64,000 nucleotides of DNA from JAIKWW01 sp052169645. GTDB taxonomy: Bacteria; Bacillota; Clostridia; Peptostreptococcales; Anaerovoracaceae. The notes under the pieces were generated by a model. The model worked only from the letters and a program-made list of their open reading frames with translations. It ran no database searches and was not told the DNA's origin. This document shows positions 43,022 to 52,108 of this stretch, piece after piece. Position numbers and translations under genes: made by a program. Location of the stretch: contig JBQNCA010000003.1 of the NCBI GenBank assembly GCA_052169645.1, positions 1 to 64,000 on the forward strand. Reading direction: 5' to 3'. Every line of letters starts with the position of its first letter. Position 1 is the stretch's first letter.

Positions 43022-44407
43022 CTACTGCTTCATAAGCAGCTCGGCGACCTTGTAAATATCACCGGCGCCCATAGTGATGACCACGTCGCCCGGCTGAGCA
43101 TTGTTTCCGACGAAAGTGGCTATTTCCTCAAGGCTGTTGAAATAGTAAGCTTCTTTTGCAGGTTTTTGCTGCTTTATTTCATTGATAAGTTCTTTGGAAC
43201 TGATTTTGTGAATATTTTTTTCACGAGCAGCATAGATTTCCGCCATTATAAGAATATCCGCATCGTCAAAGCATTTGGTAAATTCATCAAAAAGTGCCAT
43301 GGTGCGAGTGTAGGTATGAGGCTGAAACAAACACCAAAGCCTGCCGTGAGGCATATTTTGTGCAGCTCTCAGGGTAGCGCTTATTTCTGTAGGATGATGG
43401 GCATAATCGTCTATTACCTTTACACCGTTTGACGTTTCACCGATTATATCAAAGCGCCTGTGTGTGCCTTTAAATTCCTTAAGCGTGTTGATTATGCTTT
43501 CTATATCGACTCCCAGAGTGTAGCAGCAGGCTATGGATGCCATTGCGTTTGAAATATTGTGCTCACCCGGTACGGAAAGGGTGACTCTGCCGAGCAGTTC
43601 TCCTTTATTATATACATCGAAGGACGGGTAACCGTTATTATCGAATTTGATATCGGAAGAATAAAAATCGCTGTGAGGGCTGAAGCCGTAAGTCACAACT
43701 CGATCACGCAGTTCCTTGCTTTGAATTATACCGGATACGAAAGGATTTGCATCATAGGCGAATATTATGCCGTCATCGGGAATAAGTGATGCAAATTTGT
43801 CAAATGAGTTGACTATATGCTCTATGTCTTTGAAGTAATCCAAATGGTCGGAATCTATGTTCAATATAATTTCAATCTTCGGGTGCAGGCTCAGAAAGCT
43901 GTCCATGTATTCGCAGGCTTCCGTGACGAAGTAGTCGCCGTGTCCGATTTTTACGTTGCCGTGATATTGAGGCAGATTGCCGCCGATTAGTATCGTAGGG
44001 TCCGTTTCCGAATTATCCAAAATAAGAGAAACCATAGATGTGGTAGTCGTTTTTCCATGTGTTCCCGAGATTGCAATGCCGGTAGGATAATCCTGCATCA
44101 AAGCGCCCAGAGCTTCCGCACGGGTTGCAACGGGAATGCCTTCAGCTTCTGCAGCTGTAAGCTCCGGATTTTCCGGTGAAACCGCAGCCGAGTATACTAT
44201 TAAATCGGCACCCTTTATATTATCCGCACTGTGTCCTTCGTATACCTTAATACCTTTCGATATGAGGTGTTCGGTAACATCCGACAGCTTCATATCGGAA
44301 CCTGACACCTCACATCCTCTGCTTGCAAGAATTTCAGCGACTGCGCTCAGACCTATGCCTCCTATACCTATGCAATGAATATGTTTAAATTCTTTTAAAT
44401 TCAACAT
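43022..44407 (-). CDS. murC: UDP-N-acetylmuramate--L-alanine ligase
   Basis: 461 residues from ATG 44407 with AAGGAGAA before it; the longer frame upstream has no site. N-terminal Rossmann motif (HIHCIGIGGIGLSAVAEIL), ATP loop SGTHGKTTTTSMV, NIDSDHLDYF, PGEHNISNAMASIA and DDYAHHPTEI are all present. It joins L-Ala to UDP-MurNAc in the cytoplasm. It lies 63 bases after the ABC ATPase gene on the same strand. Confidence 0.95.
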   Translation of the reverse strand: MLNLKEFKHIHCIGIGGIGLSAVAEILASRGCEVSGSDMKLSDVTEHLISKGIKVYEGHSADNIKGADLIVYSAAVSPENPELTAAEAEGIPVATRAEALGALMQDYPTGIAISGTHGKTTTTSMVSLILDNSETDPTILIGGNLPQYHGNVKIGHGDYFVTEACEYMDSFLSLHPKIEIILNIDSDHLDYFKDIEHIVNSFDKFASLIPDDGIIFAYDANPFVSGIIQSKELRDRVVTYGFSPHSDFYSSDIKFDNNGYPSFDVYNKGELLGRVTLSVPGEHNISNAMASIACCYTLGVDIESIINTLKEFKGTHRRFDIIGETSNGVKVIDDYAHHPTEISATLRAAQNMPHGRLWCLFQPHTYTRTMALFDEFTKCFDDADILIMAEIYAAREKNIHKISSKELINEIKQQKPAKEAYYFNSLEEIATFVGNNAQPGDVVITMGAGDIYKVAELLMKQ

Positions 44408-44470
44408 TAATAAATTCTCCTTAAAGTTTAATCCCAATAGAAATACTGTGTATATCAAGTGAGTTCGGAG

Positions 44471-45244
44471 TTAATTTCCATACTCAAGACTTATCTGATT
44501 GAATAAATCCAGAATATCATCTATAGAGGTTGAAGCTTTTTCGACATCCTCTTTATCAAGTATAACGTGCCCTTCGTGCATCATAAGAATGCGATTGCCG
44601 TATTCGATAGCATATTTCAGGTTATGTGTGACCATTATCGTTGTGACTCTCTTTTCCCTGACGATTTTATCCGTCAATTTCATTATGGTCTCGGCAGTCT
44701 TGGGATCAAGTGCAGCAGTATGCTCGTCAAGAATAAGAAACTTTAACGGGTTCATTGTAGCCATAACTAACGAGAGTGCCTGACGTTGACCTCCTGAGAG
44801 AGCGCCTACGGGAATATCGGTTTTGTCTTCCAAGCCGAGGTTCAAATCTCTGAGTATTTCACGATAGAAATTTATGCGTGAACGATTAATTCCACGGCGC
44901 ATATTATAGCTTTTACCCTTGTTGTCTGCAATAGACATATTCTCAATTATATTCATAGACGGACAGGTTCCCTTTGAAGGATCCTGATAAACTCTGCCTA
45001 TGCTGCGATGTCTGAGATATTCATTTTTGTGAGTTATATCATCACCGTTTATGAGCACGGCGCCGCTGTCTATATCTATGCTTCCGCAGATAATGTTGAG
45101 CAGGGAGGTTTTTCCCGAACCGTTGCTGCCTATAACCGATACGAAATCTCCGTCATTGACGGACAGGTTGAAATTCTTGAAAATGCATTGTTCGTTGACG
45201 GTTCCTCTATTATAAATTTTTTCGATATGTCTCAATTCCAGCAT
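44471..45244 (-). CDS. ABC transporter ATPase (PF04392-type uptake system)
   Basis: 257 residues from ATG 45244 (AAGGACA before it). Walker A GSNGSGKTS, Q-loop GRVYQDP, signature LSGGQRQALSLVMATM, Walker B LILDEHTAALDP with His in place of the usual Pro, as in the TrpZ-like group, and switch His MVTHNLKYA. It is third in the order receptor, permease, ATPase, reading leftwards. Role: importing a small nutrient, perhaps an aromatic amino acid. Confidence 0.88.
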   Translation of the reverse strand: MLELRHIEKIYNRGTVNEQCIFKNFNLSVNDGDFVSVIGSNGSGKTSLLNIICGSIDIDSGAVLINGDDITHKNEYLRHRSIGRVYQDPSKGTCPSMNIIENMSIADNKGKSYNMRRGINRSRINFYREILRDLNLGLEDKTDIPVGALSGGQRQALSLVMATMNPLKFLILDEHTAALDPKTAETIMKLTDKIVREKRVTTIMVTHNLKYAIEYGNRILMMHEGHVILDKEDVEKASTSIDDILDLFNQISLEYGN

Positions 45245-45245
45245 T

Positions 45246-46268
45246 TTATCTGTCCTTACTTTCATCATATGAATGAGGTGAAGCGGCGGAAGCCTCCCTG
45301 CTTTGCGAAGTTGATAAATCGGAAGCGTTTGAGCCGTTTATGTACGCTTTTTCATCGGCTGCGGCAGCAGTCACAGCCGTTTTTGCTGAAGCGGGCGTAT
45401 GCTTATGCTTGCGCTCCATGCTCAAGACCAAGATTGCAAGAAAGAGTACGGCGGTTATAAGTTTGAGATATGCGGAAGGCATGCCAGCTTTAATTGCCGC
45501 GGCAACACATGCCTTATAAATGACTGAACCGATTACGACACTTGAGGTCACTCTTATGAAGCCTGCATGTCTGAAAAGGCTTGTTCCTATTATTACGCTT
45601 GCAAGTCCTATTACAACTGTTCCCGGTCCCATCGACGCATCATAGAATCTCTGCTGCTGAGCATATATGCAGCCGCTCATAGTGACTAAAGCATTTGAAA
45701 TTGCGAGACCTATAATTTTTACGGTACCCTTGTCGACACCCATGGATGTTACTATGGTCTCATTGTCGCCGACCGCACGGAGCATAAACCCTGAACGAGT
45801 GCTCAAATACCAGTCGAGGCAATATTTAAAAAATATTGTAAGTATGAATATTATAATTACGGTCTTATAAGTGACAGCAGCTCCGGTAAAAACGGAATTT
45901 ACAAAGTCATTGTCAAATATAGTTTTCTTTCCGTATATCGGAAGATTGGCACGACCTGCAATTACGAGATGCACAGTATAGAGCGCAGTCATCATGATTA
46001 TTCCGGACAGCAAATCTCTGATTTTAAATTTTACATGTATAAGCCCTGTAAGAAAGCCTGTTAAAAGTCCTGCAAGGCAAGAAACGAGCAGTGACAGAAG
46101 CGGATTCATATCTCGTGAAATCATAGTCGCTGCAATGGCAGCCCCCAGAGGGAAGCTGCCATCGACCGTTAAATCCGGGAAGTCCAGAATTTTATATGTT
46201 ATATATACTCCAAGTCCCATGATTGCATAAATCATGCCCTGTTCAAATACGCTTAAAATAAGTGACAC
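45246..46268 (-). CDS. ABC transporter permease (PF04392-associated)
   Basis: 340 residues with about eight membrane helices of the branched-chain/BPD_transp_2 type: VFEQGMIYAIMGLGVYITYKILDFPDLTVDGSFPLGAA is the hallmark start of TrpY-like permeases, and LRAVGDNETIVTSMGVDKGTVK is the ATPase-coupling region. The C-terminal 60 residues are hydrophilic and Ala/Ser-rich, unusual for the family. Its stop is 1 base from the ATPase start. Confidence 0.88.
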   Translation of the reverse strand: MSLILSVFEQGMIYAIMGLGVYITYKILDFPDLTVDGSFPLGAAIAATMISRDMNPLLSLLVSCLAGLLTGFLTGLIHVKFKIRDLLSGIIMMTALYTVHLVIAGRANLPIYGKKTIFDNDFVNSVFTGAAVTYKTVIIIFILTIFFKYCLDWYLSTRSGFMLRAVGDNETIVTSMGVDKGTVKIIGLAISNALVTMSGCIYAQQQRFYDASMGPGTVVIGLASVIIGTSLFRHAGFIRVTSSVVIGSVIYKACVAAAIKAGMPSAYLKLITAVLFLAILVLSMERKHKHTPASAKTAVTAAAADEKAYINGSNASDLSTSQSREASAASPHSYDESKDR

Positions 46269-46314
46269 GTTCTTTACCTCATAGCCGCAGAGGGCTCAGT
46301 TTCGAAAAATTATG

Positions 46315-47358
46315 TTATGCTTCAATTTTATCAAATACTTCTACAGCATTGGAAATATAATCCTTATCAAGAGAGAAATTTATTTTTTCCGCAGCTGCCG
46401 TATTTACATATAAATCAGCCTTTGTTGCTGTGATAAACGGCGTTTGTGAAGCTTTAGCCTCACCCTTGAGAATTTTTGCGGCAAGCTCGCCGGTCTGTTT
46501 TCCGAGAGTATAATAATCTATACCCATGGAAGCTGTACATCCTGCCCTTACCTGTTCTATTTCACTTCCAAAAACGGGAATCCCAGCTTTATTCGCCTTG
46601 TCAAGAACGGTCTGCAGCGCCTCGACCACGGTATTGTCCGTAAGGTTGCAGAGGCAATCAACCTTTGTAATGATATCGGATGCTGCCAAATCGACATCTG
46701 ATATGGTATTTATACCTGTAGTGACGATTTCAAAATTATATTTAGGAGCCAATTCCTTATATTTATCAATGGCACTGACGGAATTTGTTTCACTGGTAGT
46801 GTAAAGAATACCAATTTTTTTTGCATCCGGCATAAGACGGCGAATCATCTTGAGCTGTTCCTCGACAGGAAGAATGTCGGAAGAACCTGTTATCTCACCT
46901 GTACTTTTTCCGTCAGCAGTTGCAAAACCCGAGGCTACAGGATCCGAGACAGCTGTATAAATTACGGGAATATTTGAACTCATAGCGGAATTGAATGCAG
47001 CCTGTGCGGAAGGAGTAGCTATTGCGGCTATCATGTCCACACCCTTTGAAATATAGCTTTCTGCAATAGTGCTTGCCGTGCCGGTATCTGTTTGAGCATT
47101 ATCATAAGTAATTACAAGGTTTTTACCTTCCACAATACCTGCATCCGCCAATCCTGCGATAAATCCTTCTCTGCAATTATCGAGAGAAGCATGCTCGGCA
47201 AACTGAGAAATTCCTATATTGTAATTGCCTTCGGCGAGAGTCGGAGCTGAGGACTGAGCGCCGCCGTTTTTATCGGACGTTCCGGTGCCGCAGCCTGCAA
47301 AAGCTGTCAGCAAAAGAGAAATTGAGAGTGCTGCGACAAGCATTTTTTTAATTTTCAT
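46315..47358 (-). CDS. ABC transporter substrate-binding lipoprotein (PF04392, TrpX-like)
   Basis: 347 residues from ATG 47358 with CTAAGGAGGAGTAAA before it. Lipobox FAGCGT, then the ABC_sub_bind fold: YNIGISQFAEHASLDNCREGF, VDMIAAIATPSAQAAFNSA, IPVIYTAVSDPVASGF, KKIGILYTTSETNSV. Streptococcal relatives feed tryptophan uptake; others bind different aromatic compounds. It is preceded by a leader with promoter and intrinsic terminator (47504-47640), so expression may be controlled by premature termination. Confidence 0.88.
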   Translation of the reverse strand: MKIKKMLVAALSISLLLTAFAGCGTGTSDKNGGAQSSAPTLAEGNYNIGISQFAEHASLDNCREGFIAGLADAGIVEGKNLVITYDNAQTDTGTASTIAESYISKGVDMIAAIATPSAQAAFNSAMSSNIPVIYTAVSDPVASGFATADGKSTGEITGSSDILPVEEQLKMIRRLMPDAKKIGILYTTSETNSVSAIDKYKELAPKYNFEIVTTGINTISDVDLAASDIITKVDCLCNLTDNTVVEALQTVLDKANKAGIPVFGSEIEQVRAGCTASMGIDYYTLGKQTGELAAKILKGEAKASQTPFITATKADLYVNTAAAEKINFSLDKDYISNAVEVFDKIEA

Positions 47359-47503
47359 TTTACTCCTCCTTAGGTCGAAAATATCGTAATAGTCAGACAT
47401 TTCAATCCTGTAATGATATTATGACACCGAATGTCGCTTATATTATTTGACAGGCAACGAAATAGTGCTGCACAAGGACGCAATGGTCGACAGAAGCAAG
47501 TAT

Positions 47504-47640
47504 TTAATAAAAAAATCCATCTTCCACAGAGGTGATGGATTTCTGTTTCATTCGTACAGTTTGTGGATACTGCTCCTGAGCGACGGATTACCTATATTTG
47601 TTATGCAATCTATTATAATGTTGAAAAGGCCAAAGTGCAA
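47504..47640 (-). promoter_or_regulatory. Promoter and possible attenuator leader of the ABC operon
   Basis: On the minus strand TTGCAC (47635-47640), 17-base spacer and TATAAT (47612-47617) form a strong promoter. About 60-90 bases later a 9-bp stem AAATCCATC/GATGGATTT (47513-47521, 47534-47542) is followed by seven T, all still 145 bases before the first gene. The leader also has a 16-codon frame from 47551 to 47504 that ends Phe-Phe-Tyr inside the T run. It does not show the T-box sequence or a riboswitch consensus I know. Confidence 0.7.
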
Positions 47641-47782
47641 GCGGTTTTTGGCACTGTATTGTTATATGCTGTCAGCCGCATTACTTGTCACGAAATAAGA
47701 AAAAAATTGCATAAATTGATGATAAAAATGATTAATTTATTAAATTTTTTCAAAATTTAACTGATATACCAATGTTTTATTC

Positions 47783-47811
47783 TTGCATTTACCAATGCGT
47801 TAAAATATAAT
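47783..47811 (+). promoter_or_regulatory. Promoter of the DMT-like membrane protein operon
   Basis: TTGCAT (47783-47788), 17-base spacer, TATAAT (47806-47811); the gene starts 74 bases downstream after TAAGGAGGAAAAAGT. Confidence 0.8.
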
Positions 47812-47884
47812 AATGAATGTTCTTAAATATAGAACAAGTTGTTGTTATCGTTGTAAGTGTTATTATTTTTAAGGAGGAAAAAGT

Positions 47885-48979
47885 ATGAGTAACAACGGAG
47901 CGGTTACACCTGAAGTAGTAGCTGCAAAAAAAGCCCGTGACAAAGCATACCGTAAAAAAGGTATAATGATAGCCATTCTTTCAGGCTTCTTATACGGCGG
48001 ATACACTGCGTTTATGACACAGGGCATGGCGACAGGCGTATGGGGCGAACTTTACGGAGGTACAGGTATCGCTGCGGGAATATCCGCATTTGCACTTGTT
48101 TATACTTTGAGTGCGCTCGGAGCGGCTGTAAATGACATTTGCTCAGGAGTATGGTCACTTATTTACGGCGGATTCATCGGCAGACTCGGAGAATTCGGTC
48201 GTACGCTCGCAACCAAACCGGGCAGAATTTTGATTCTTGCAGCTATCATAGGAGGTCCTTTAGCTTCCACTGCATATGTTATAGGTCTTCAGATGGCAGG
48301 CTCTATCATCGTACCTATCGCAGCTCTTAATGCGGCTATAGGTGCTATCATAGGACGTCTCATCTATAAGCAGAAGCTCTCATTCGGCATGATTTTAGGT
48401 ATTTTGATTTGCTTCGCCGCTGCGGTTCTTATCGGATCTTCCAGCATGACGGACGGCCTCAACTTTGACGGCAAGGCTATACTCGGTATGGTAGCGGCTT
48501 TCTGTGCAGCTTTGGGCTGGGGCATAGAAGGTGCTGTAGGTGGATATGCTTGCTGTATAGCTGATTATGAAGTTGCAATTATTATTCGTCAGTGCACATC
48601 CGGTATCGTAAACGGTGTTATACTTGTATCTATTCTGTCTCTCATAGGCGGAGACGGCATCGGTTCAGGCTTTACATGGTTGGGTGCGGCTCTGACCGAT
48701 ATGCCTTCACTTTGGATGTTCTTTGTTGGAGGTATGTTTGCATCATTCTCGTTCAAATTCTGGTATAAAGGTGCTTCAATGTGCGGCGCTGCGCTGGGCA
48801 TGGGCTGCAACGGCGGCTATGCATTCTGGGGTCCGCTTTGGTGCTACATCGTAATCGGTCTGATATTCGGTGTTGACGGCTATGCTATTCCTTGGCAGGG
48901 ATGGACAGGAGCGGTTATCATGGTAGCAGGTATAGCACTCCTCGCTATTTCTCAGGATAGAGCAACAAGGGAGGCGTAA
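47885..48979 (+). CDS. DMT-superfamily-like membrane transporter
   Basis: 364 residues with about ten membrane helices arranged as two similar halves as in the DMT/EamA superfamily (GIMIAILSGFLYGGYTAFM, SIIVPIAALNAAIGAIIGRLIYKQKLS, and GMGCNGGYAFWGPLWCYI). The N-terminal 25 residues are charged and cytoplasmic. Glycine, Ala and Cys content in the second half is high. Substrate unknown. It ends 2 bases before the small 87-residue partner gene, and a terminator closes the two-gene operon. Confidence 0.78.
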   Translation: MSNNGAVTPEVVAAKKARDKAYRKKGIMIAILSGFLYGGYTAFMTQGMATGVWGELYGGTGIAAGISAFALVYTLSALGAAVNDICSGVWSLIYGGFIGRLGEFGRTLATKPGRILILAAIIGGPLASTAYVIGLQMAGSIIVPIAALNAAIGAIIGRLIYKQKLSFGMILGILICFAAAVLIGSSSMTDGLNFDGKAILGMVAAFCAALGWGIEGAVGGYACCIADYEVAIIIRQCTSGIVNGVILVSILSLIGGDGIGSGFTWLGAALTDMPSLWMFFVGGMFASFSFKFWYKGASMCGAALGMGCNGGYAFWGPLWCYIVIGLIFGVDGYAIPWQGWTGAVIMVAGIALLAISQDRATREA

Positions 48980-48981
48980 AA

Positions 48982-49245
48982 ATGTTATTACCGTTAAATA
49001 TGGCAATGTTAAAGTTCTTTACTTCAGGTAAAGAGGCTTCCAGGGAAGATGTTCAGGAAGCATTGAGAGCGGACTACGGCAATCTCAAGGCTTTTTCGGA
49101 CAAGCAGATGGATGAAGCTCTTCAGACAGCTTTTTCAAACGGTCTTATCGCTGAAAGTCGCATGGAAATCGTTGATGGCAGACTTAAGGTTTATTATAAG
49201 GCTGATAAGGATATGATAGATACCATTAACAGCTATGTTAAATAG
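48982..49245 (+). CDS. Small cytoplasmic partner protein, winged-helix-like
   Basis: 87 residues, no membrane segment or Cys. Predicted helix-helix-helix followed by a strand pair (KFFTSGKEASREDVQEALRA, QMDEALQTAFSNGLIAESRM, DGRLKVYYKAD), which resembles a small winged helix. It is made from the same transcript as the DMT-like protein and may regulate or stabilise it; no family name is known to me. Confidence 0.72.
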   Translation: MLLPLNMAMLKFFTSGKEASREDVQEALRADYGNLKAFSDKQMDEALQTAFSNGLIAESRMEIVDGRLKVYYKADKDMIDTINSYVK

Positions 49246-49290
49246 AATTCATCATATCGACCGTTAATAAAAACGAATAAAATAATATTA

Positions 49291-49325
49291 ATAACCCGGT
49301 TGGAGATGTTTCAGCCGGGTTTTAT
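49291..49325 (+). terminator. Terminator of the DMT-like operon
   Basis: AACCCGG (49293-49299) pairs with CCGGGTT (49315-49321), followed by TTTAT. Confidence 0.85.
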
Positions 49326-49505
49326 CGTATGCAGAACAGCCAAGGACGCTACCCCGTAGAAATTTATTATTTAATAAGATTAAAAAATCTTAAAAAATTA
49401 TAAGAATGTGCAATCAAGTATTTTAAGTGATGTGCAATTATGTAATAATAAAAACCGATATAAAATTTTCTTTAAATATTTAAATATATAAAAGGACAGT
49501 AAAAT

Positions 49506-50042
49506 ATGAAATCTATTTATATATTGCTTACTCATTCAAATACATATGTTTCGAAGCTTATAAAACTGGTCACAGCCGACATGTACACACATGCCTCCAT
49601 ATCCTTTGATGAAAACTTGCAGCCTCTGTACAGCTTTGCCAGAAAGTATGTGTATGTACCTCTGCCGGCGGGACTTAGAATCGAACCTCTTATAAACGGC
49701 TTTTATAAAAAAGACAGGTATATTCCATGTGCACTTTATGAGCTTAAAGTAGAGGACGAGATTTATGAGGCGGCAAAGAGGGAAGTTGAGGATATGCTGA
49801 AAAATGCAAGAGCTTATAGATTCAATATAATAGGTCTTTTCCTATGTAGATTGGGGATATCCTATCGCAGAAAATACAGTTATTTCTGCTCGGAATTTGT
49901 AAGTGAGATCCTTATGCGCAGTAAGGCTCTGAATCTTCCCAAAGAACCTTCGCTTATGCGTCCCAATGATTATACGAAGATCACTCAGATAGAATGTTGC
50001 TATGAAGGGACTCTGAGCAGCCTTATAAACAACATGGCATAG
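49506..50042 (+). CDS. Permuted papain-like amidase (YiiX/NlpC-P60 superfamily) protein
   Basis: 178 residues. The early motif TADMYTHASISFD carries the His of a permuted papain fold, and later YFCSEFVSEIL carries the nucleophile Cys, as in the YiiX/YebB/NlpC-P60 permuted families. No signal peptide, so it acts inside the cell or at the membrane. Substrate not known (lipid-linked or peptide amides are handled by relatives). Single gene; the ribosome site AAAAGGACAGTAAAAT is good. Confidence 0.82.
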   Translation: MKSIYILLTHSNTYVSKLIKLVTADMYTHASISFDENLQPLYSFARKYVYVPLPAGLRIEPLINGFYKKDRYIPCALYELKVEDEIYEAAKREVEDMLKNARAYRFNIIGLFLCRLGISYRRKYSYFCSEFVSEILMRSKALNLPKEPSLMRPNDYTKITQIECCYEGTLSSLINNMA

Positions 50043-50159
50043 TTCCGAAAATATAATACCCGCACACAAGGGAAAAGAACTTATAAATGAGCTTTTTCAA
50101 AGAGATTAAAGAAAAACAAAATCCGCAGGAAAAGTTGAAAGGCAGGATTAATAAAGACT

Positions 50160-51722
50160 ATGGGATTAAAAAAGTATGCAGCTTGTGTATTGGCGGTGCT
50201 GGTTATAATTTCAGCCGTTCCAGTGTTTGCGGCAGGAGATGATAAAGCAGCTTTATCGGCTTCTAAAAGTGGAAGCCTGTCTGCAAAAAAGTACAGCAAA
50301 GCTGAAATCTGCGAGATGTTGAATAAAAATCGGATTCATTACAGTTATGCCGACTTGTATGAAAAAACGCCGTCTTACAGAACCCCGTACAAAGCGGGAA
50401 CTGTAAAACAGGTCTATTTGCAGGCTGCTGCAGACAGACTTAATGTACTGAGAAATTTGGCGGGACTTTCATCGGTAAGGCTCGATGCGGAGTATTCCGA
50501 GAATGCTCAATACGGGTCTGTCATATTGGCGGCAATAAACAATTTAACTCATTATCCTTACAGACCTGTAAATATGTCGAAACGTTTTTATGACAGGGCT
50601 TTGAATGCCACATCACACAGTAATATATATTACAGCAGTTATCGTGCAAATTTGATAAATTCGGTAGACGCATTTATGGATGACAGCGATATTGAAAATA
50701 TAGATGTATTGGGGCATAGGAGATGGCAGCTAAATCCCGTTATGGGAAAAGTAGGATTCGGGCAGACGGACAATTATATAGATGAATGGGTAGTTGATAA
50801 ATCGGGCAATGATTCTGACTATAACTATATTTCGTGGCCGCCGTCCGGGAATTTTCCGGCATCGGCAGTCAGTTTTAAAGGTTATACGGCATGGAGTATA
50901 TCGCTGAATCCCGACAGATATGGAGTGCCTGATGTTTCCTCAATCAAGGTTAATCTGACAAGAAAGAGTGACGGTCGTGTATGGAAATTTTCGGATAAGA
51001 CACTTTATCCGGTAACCAACTCTTTGTACTATAATATCAATCTTGACAATTATGCGATTCCTAACTGTATAATATTCCGTCCGGGAGAAATTTACTCTTA
51101 CGATGGGAAGTATAACGTTGAAGTCACAGGACTGAAAAATAAATTGGGGAATTTCGAAAGTCTTAATTATGAAGTGGAATTTTTCGATCCGGAAAAATAT
51201 CCTTTCGAGGATGTGAGGGCTTCGGATTATTTCTTTAAGCCTGTAGTATGGGCGCTTGAAACGGAAGTTGCTTCGGGAATATCAAATACAAGATTTGAAC
51301 CCGAGACGGCTTGCAGCAGAGCTCAAGCGGTTCAGCTTATATGGGGGGCTGCGGGCAGACCGGACCCGACAGAGGAAATGAAGTTTACAGATGTTCCGTC
51401 ATCAGCTTATTATGCGAATGCGGTTGCATGGGCACTTTCCTCGGGGGTTAGCGAAGGAACCTCGGAAATGAGATTTTCGCCTGAAAAGACTTGTACCAGA
51501 GGACAGATTATCACTATGCTGTGGAGAGCAAAAGGCAGTCCGGCATCATCCGCACAGACTCATGTTTTTAAGGATGTAAAAGCCGGAGATTATTATCGTG
51601 ATGCCGTAGCTTGGGCCATAGGAGAAGGTGTTACAAGCGGAACTGCGGCTTCGACCTTTTCGCCCGATGAAGCATGCAGCAGAGCGCAGATCACCACTTT
51701 CCTGTACAGAGCGTTTAACTGA
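50160..51722 (+). CDS. Secreted CAP-domain protein with three SLH repeats
   Basis: 520 residues: signal peptide (about 1-25), a CAP/SCP domain (about 80-245; LNVLRNLAGLSSVRLDAEYS, GHRRWQLNPVMGKVGFG), a beta-rich spacer, and three S-layer homology repeats at about 345-520 (FEDVRASDYFFKPVVWALE, FTDVPSSAYYANAVAWAL, FKDVKAGDYYRDAVAWAI). The SLH repeats bind cell-wall polymer, so the CAP domain is shown on the cell surface. The ribosome site is weak. Role of CAP domains in bacteria is not well defined. Confidence 0.88.
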   Translation: MGLKKYAACVLAVLVIISAVPVFAAGDDKAALSASKSGSLSAKKYSKAEICEMLNKNRIHYSYADLYEKTPSYRTPYKAGTVKQVYLQAAADRLNVLRNLAGLSSVRLDAEYSENAQYGSVILAAINNLTHYPYRPVNMSKRFYDRALNATSHSNIYYSSYRANLINSVDAFMDDSDIENIDVLGHRRWQLNPVMGKVGFGQTDNYIDEWVVDKSGNDSDYNYISWPPSGNFPASAVSFKGYTAWSISLNPDRYGVPDVSSIKVNLTRKSDGRVWKFSDKTLYPVTNSLYYNINLDNYAIPNCIIFRPGEIYSYDGKYNVEVTGLKNKLGNFESLNYEVEFFDPEKYPFEDVRASDYFFKPVVWALETEVASGISNTRFEPETACSRAQAVQLIWGAAGRPDPTEEMKFTDVPSSAYYANAVAWALSSGVSEGTSEMRFSPEKTCTRGQIITMLWRAKGSPASSAQTHVFKDVKAGDYYRDAVAWAIGEGVTSGTAASTFSPDEACSRAQITTFLYRAFN

Positions 51723-51905
51723 AGCTTAAATCAGTAACGAGTATTGATATTATTCTAAGTGCATTATTGCTGCATATTGATATTATAGTCAATATGCGGC
51801 AAACACTTTGAATATGGTATTTATATAAATATTTCGGAGATATCTATATAATGTATATTTGAATATTGATTTTATAATCAAACTTTGTTATACTCGGGAT
51901 AATCA

Positions 51906-51919
51906 TTAGTTCAAACTAA
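51906..51919. promoter_or_regulatory. Perfect palindrome TTAGTT-CA-AACTAA
   Basis: Inverted 6-bp arms around CA. Its TTAG...CTAA form is like DtxR/IdeR/MntR-family operators. It precedes the large SLH protein gene by 190 bases. Confidence 0.6.
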
Positions 51920-51990
51920 CAGTATATTGCATAGTCGGAAACATAAAAATCATTTGATTTTGTCAATTGATTTTTTTTAAAAGCAATGAG

Positions 51991-52004
51991 TTAGTTTAGT
52001 CTAA
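51991..52004. promoter_or_regulatory. Second DtxR-like site TTAGTTTAGTCTAA
   Basis: TTAG and CTAA arms around TTTAGT, close in form to the IdeR/DtxR consensus TTAGGTTAGCCTAA. It lies 105 bases before the same gene. Confidence 0.6.
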
Positions 52005-52108
52005 TTTGATTATATTTATTTATGAAAGGAGTGATAAATAATAATATGCATTTTGATGCAAAGTTTATGCAAACAGTGTGATTTGATAAAAAGGTTGGTG
52101 AATAGAAT

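Larger units (their letters stand above)
51723..52108. other. Long leader of the 982-residue surface protein
   Basis: About 385 bases without a supportable gene. It contains a terminator-like ATATTG repeat pair just after the CAP gene (CATATTGA...TCAATATG, about 51773-51798) and the two palindromes described separately. Confidence 0.55.

Noticed and set aside
50088..50243. Short frame MSFFKEIKEKQNPQEKLKG before the CAP-domain gene
   Set aside because: It overlaps the signal peptide of the CAP protein in another frame and has only a weak site; a leader peptide cannot be excluded, but nothing supports it.
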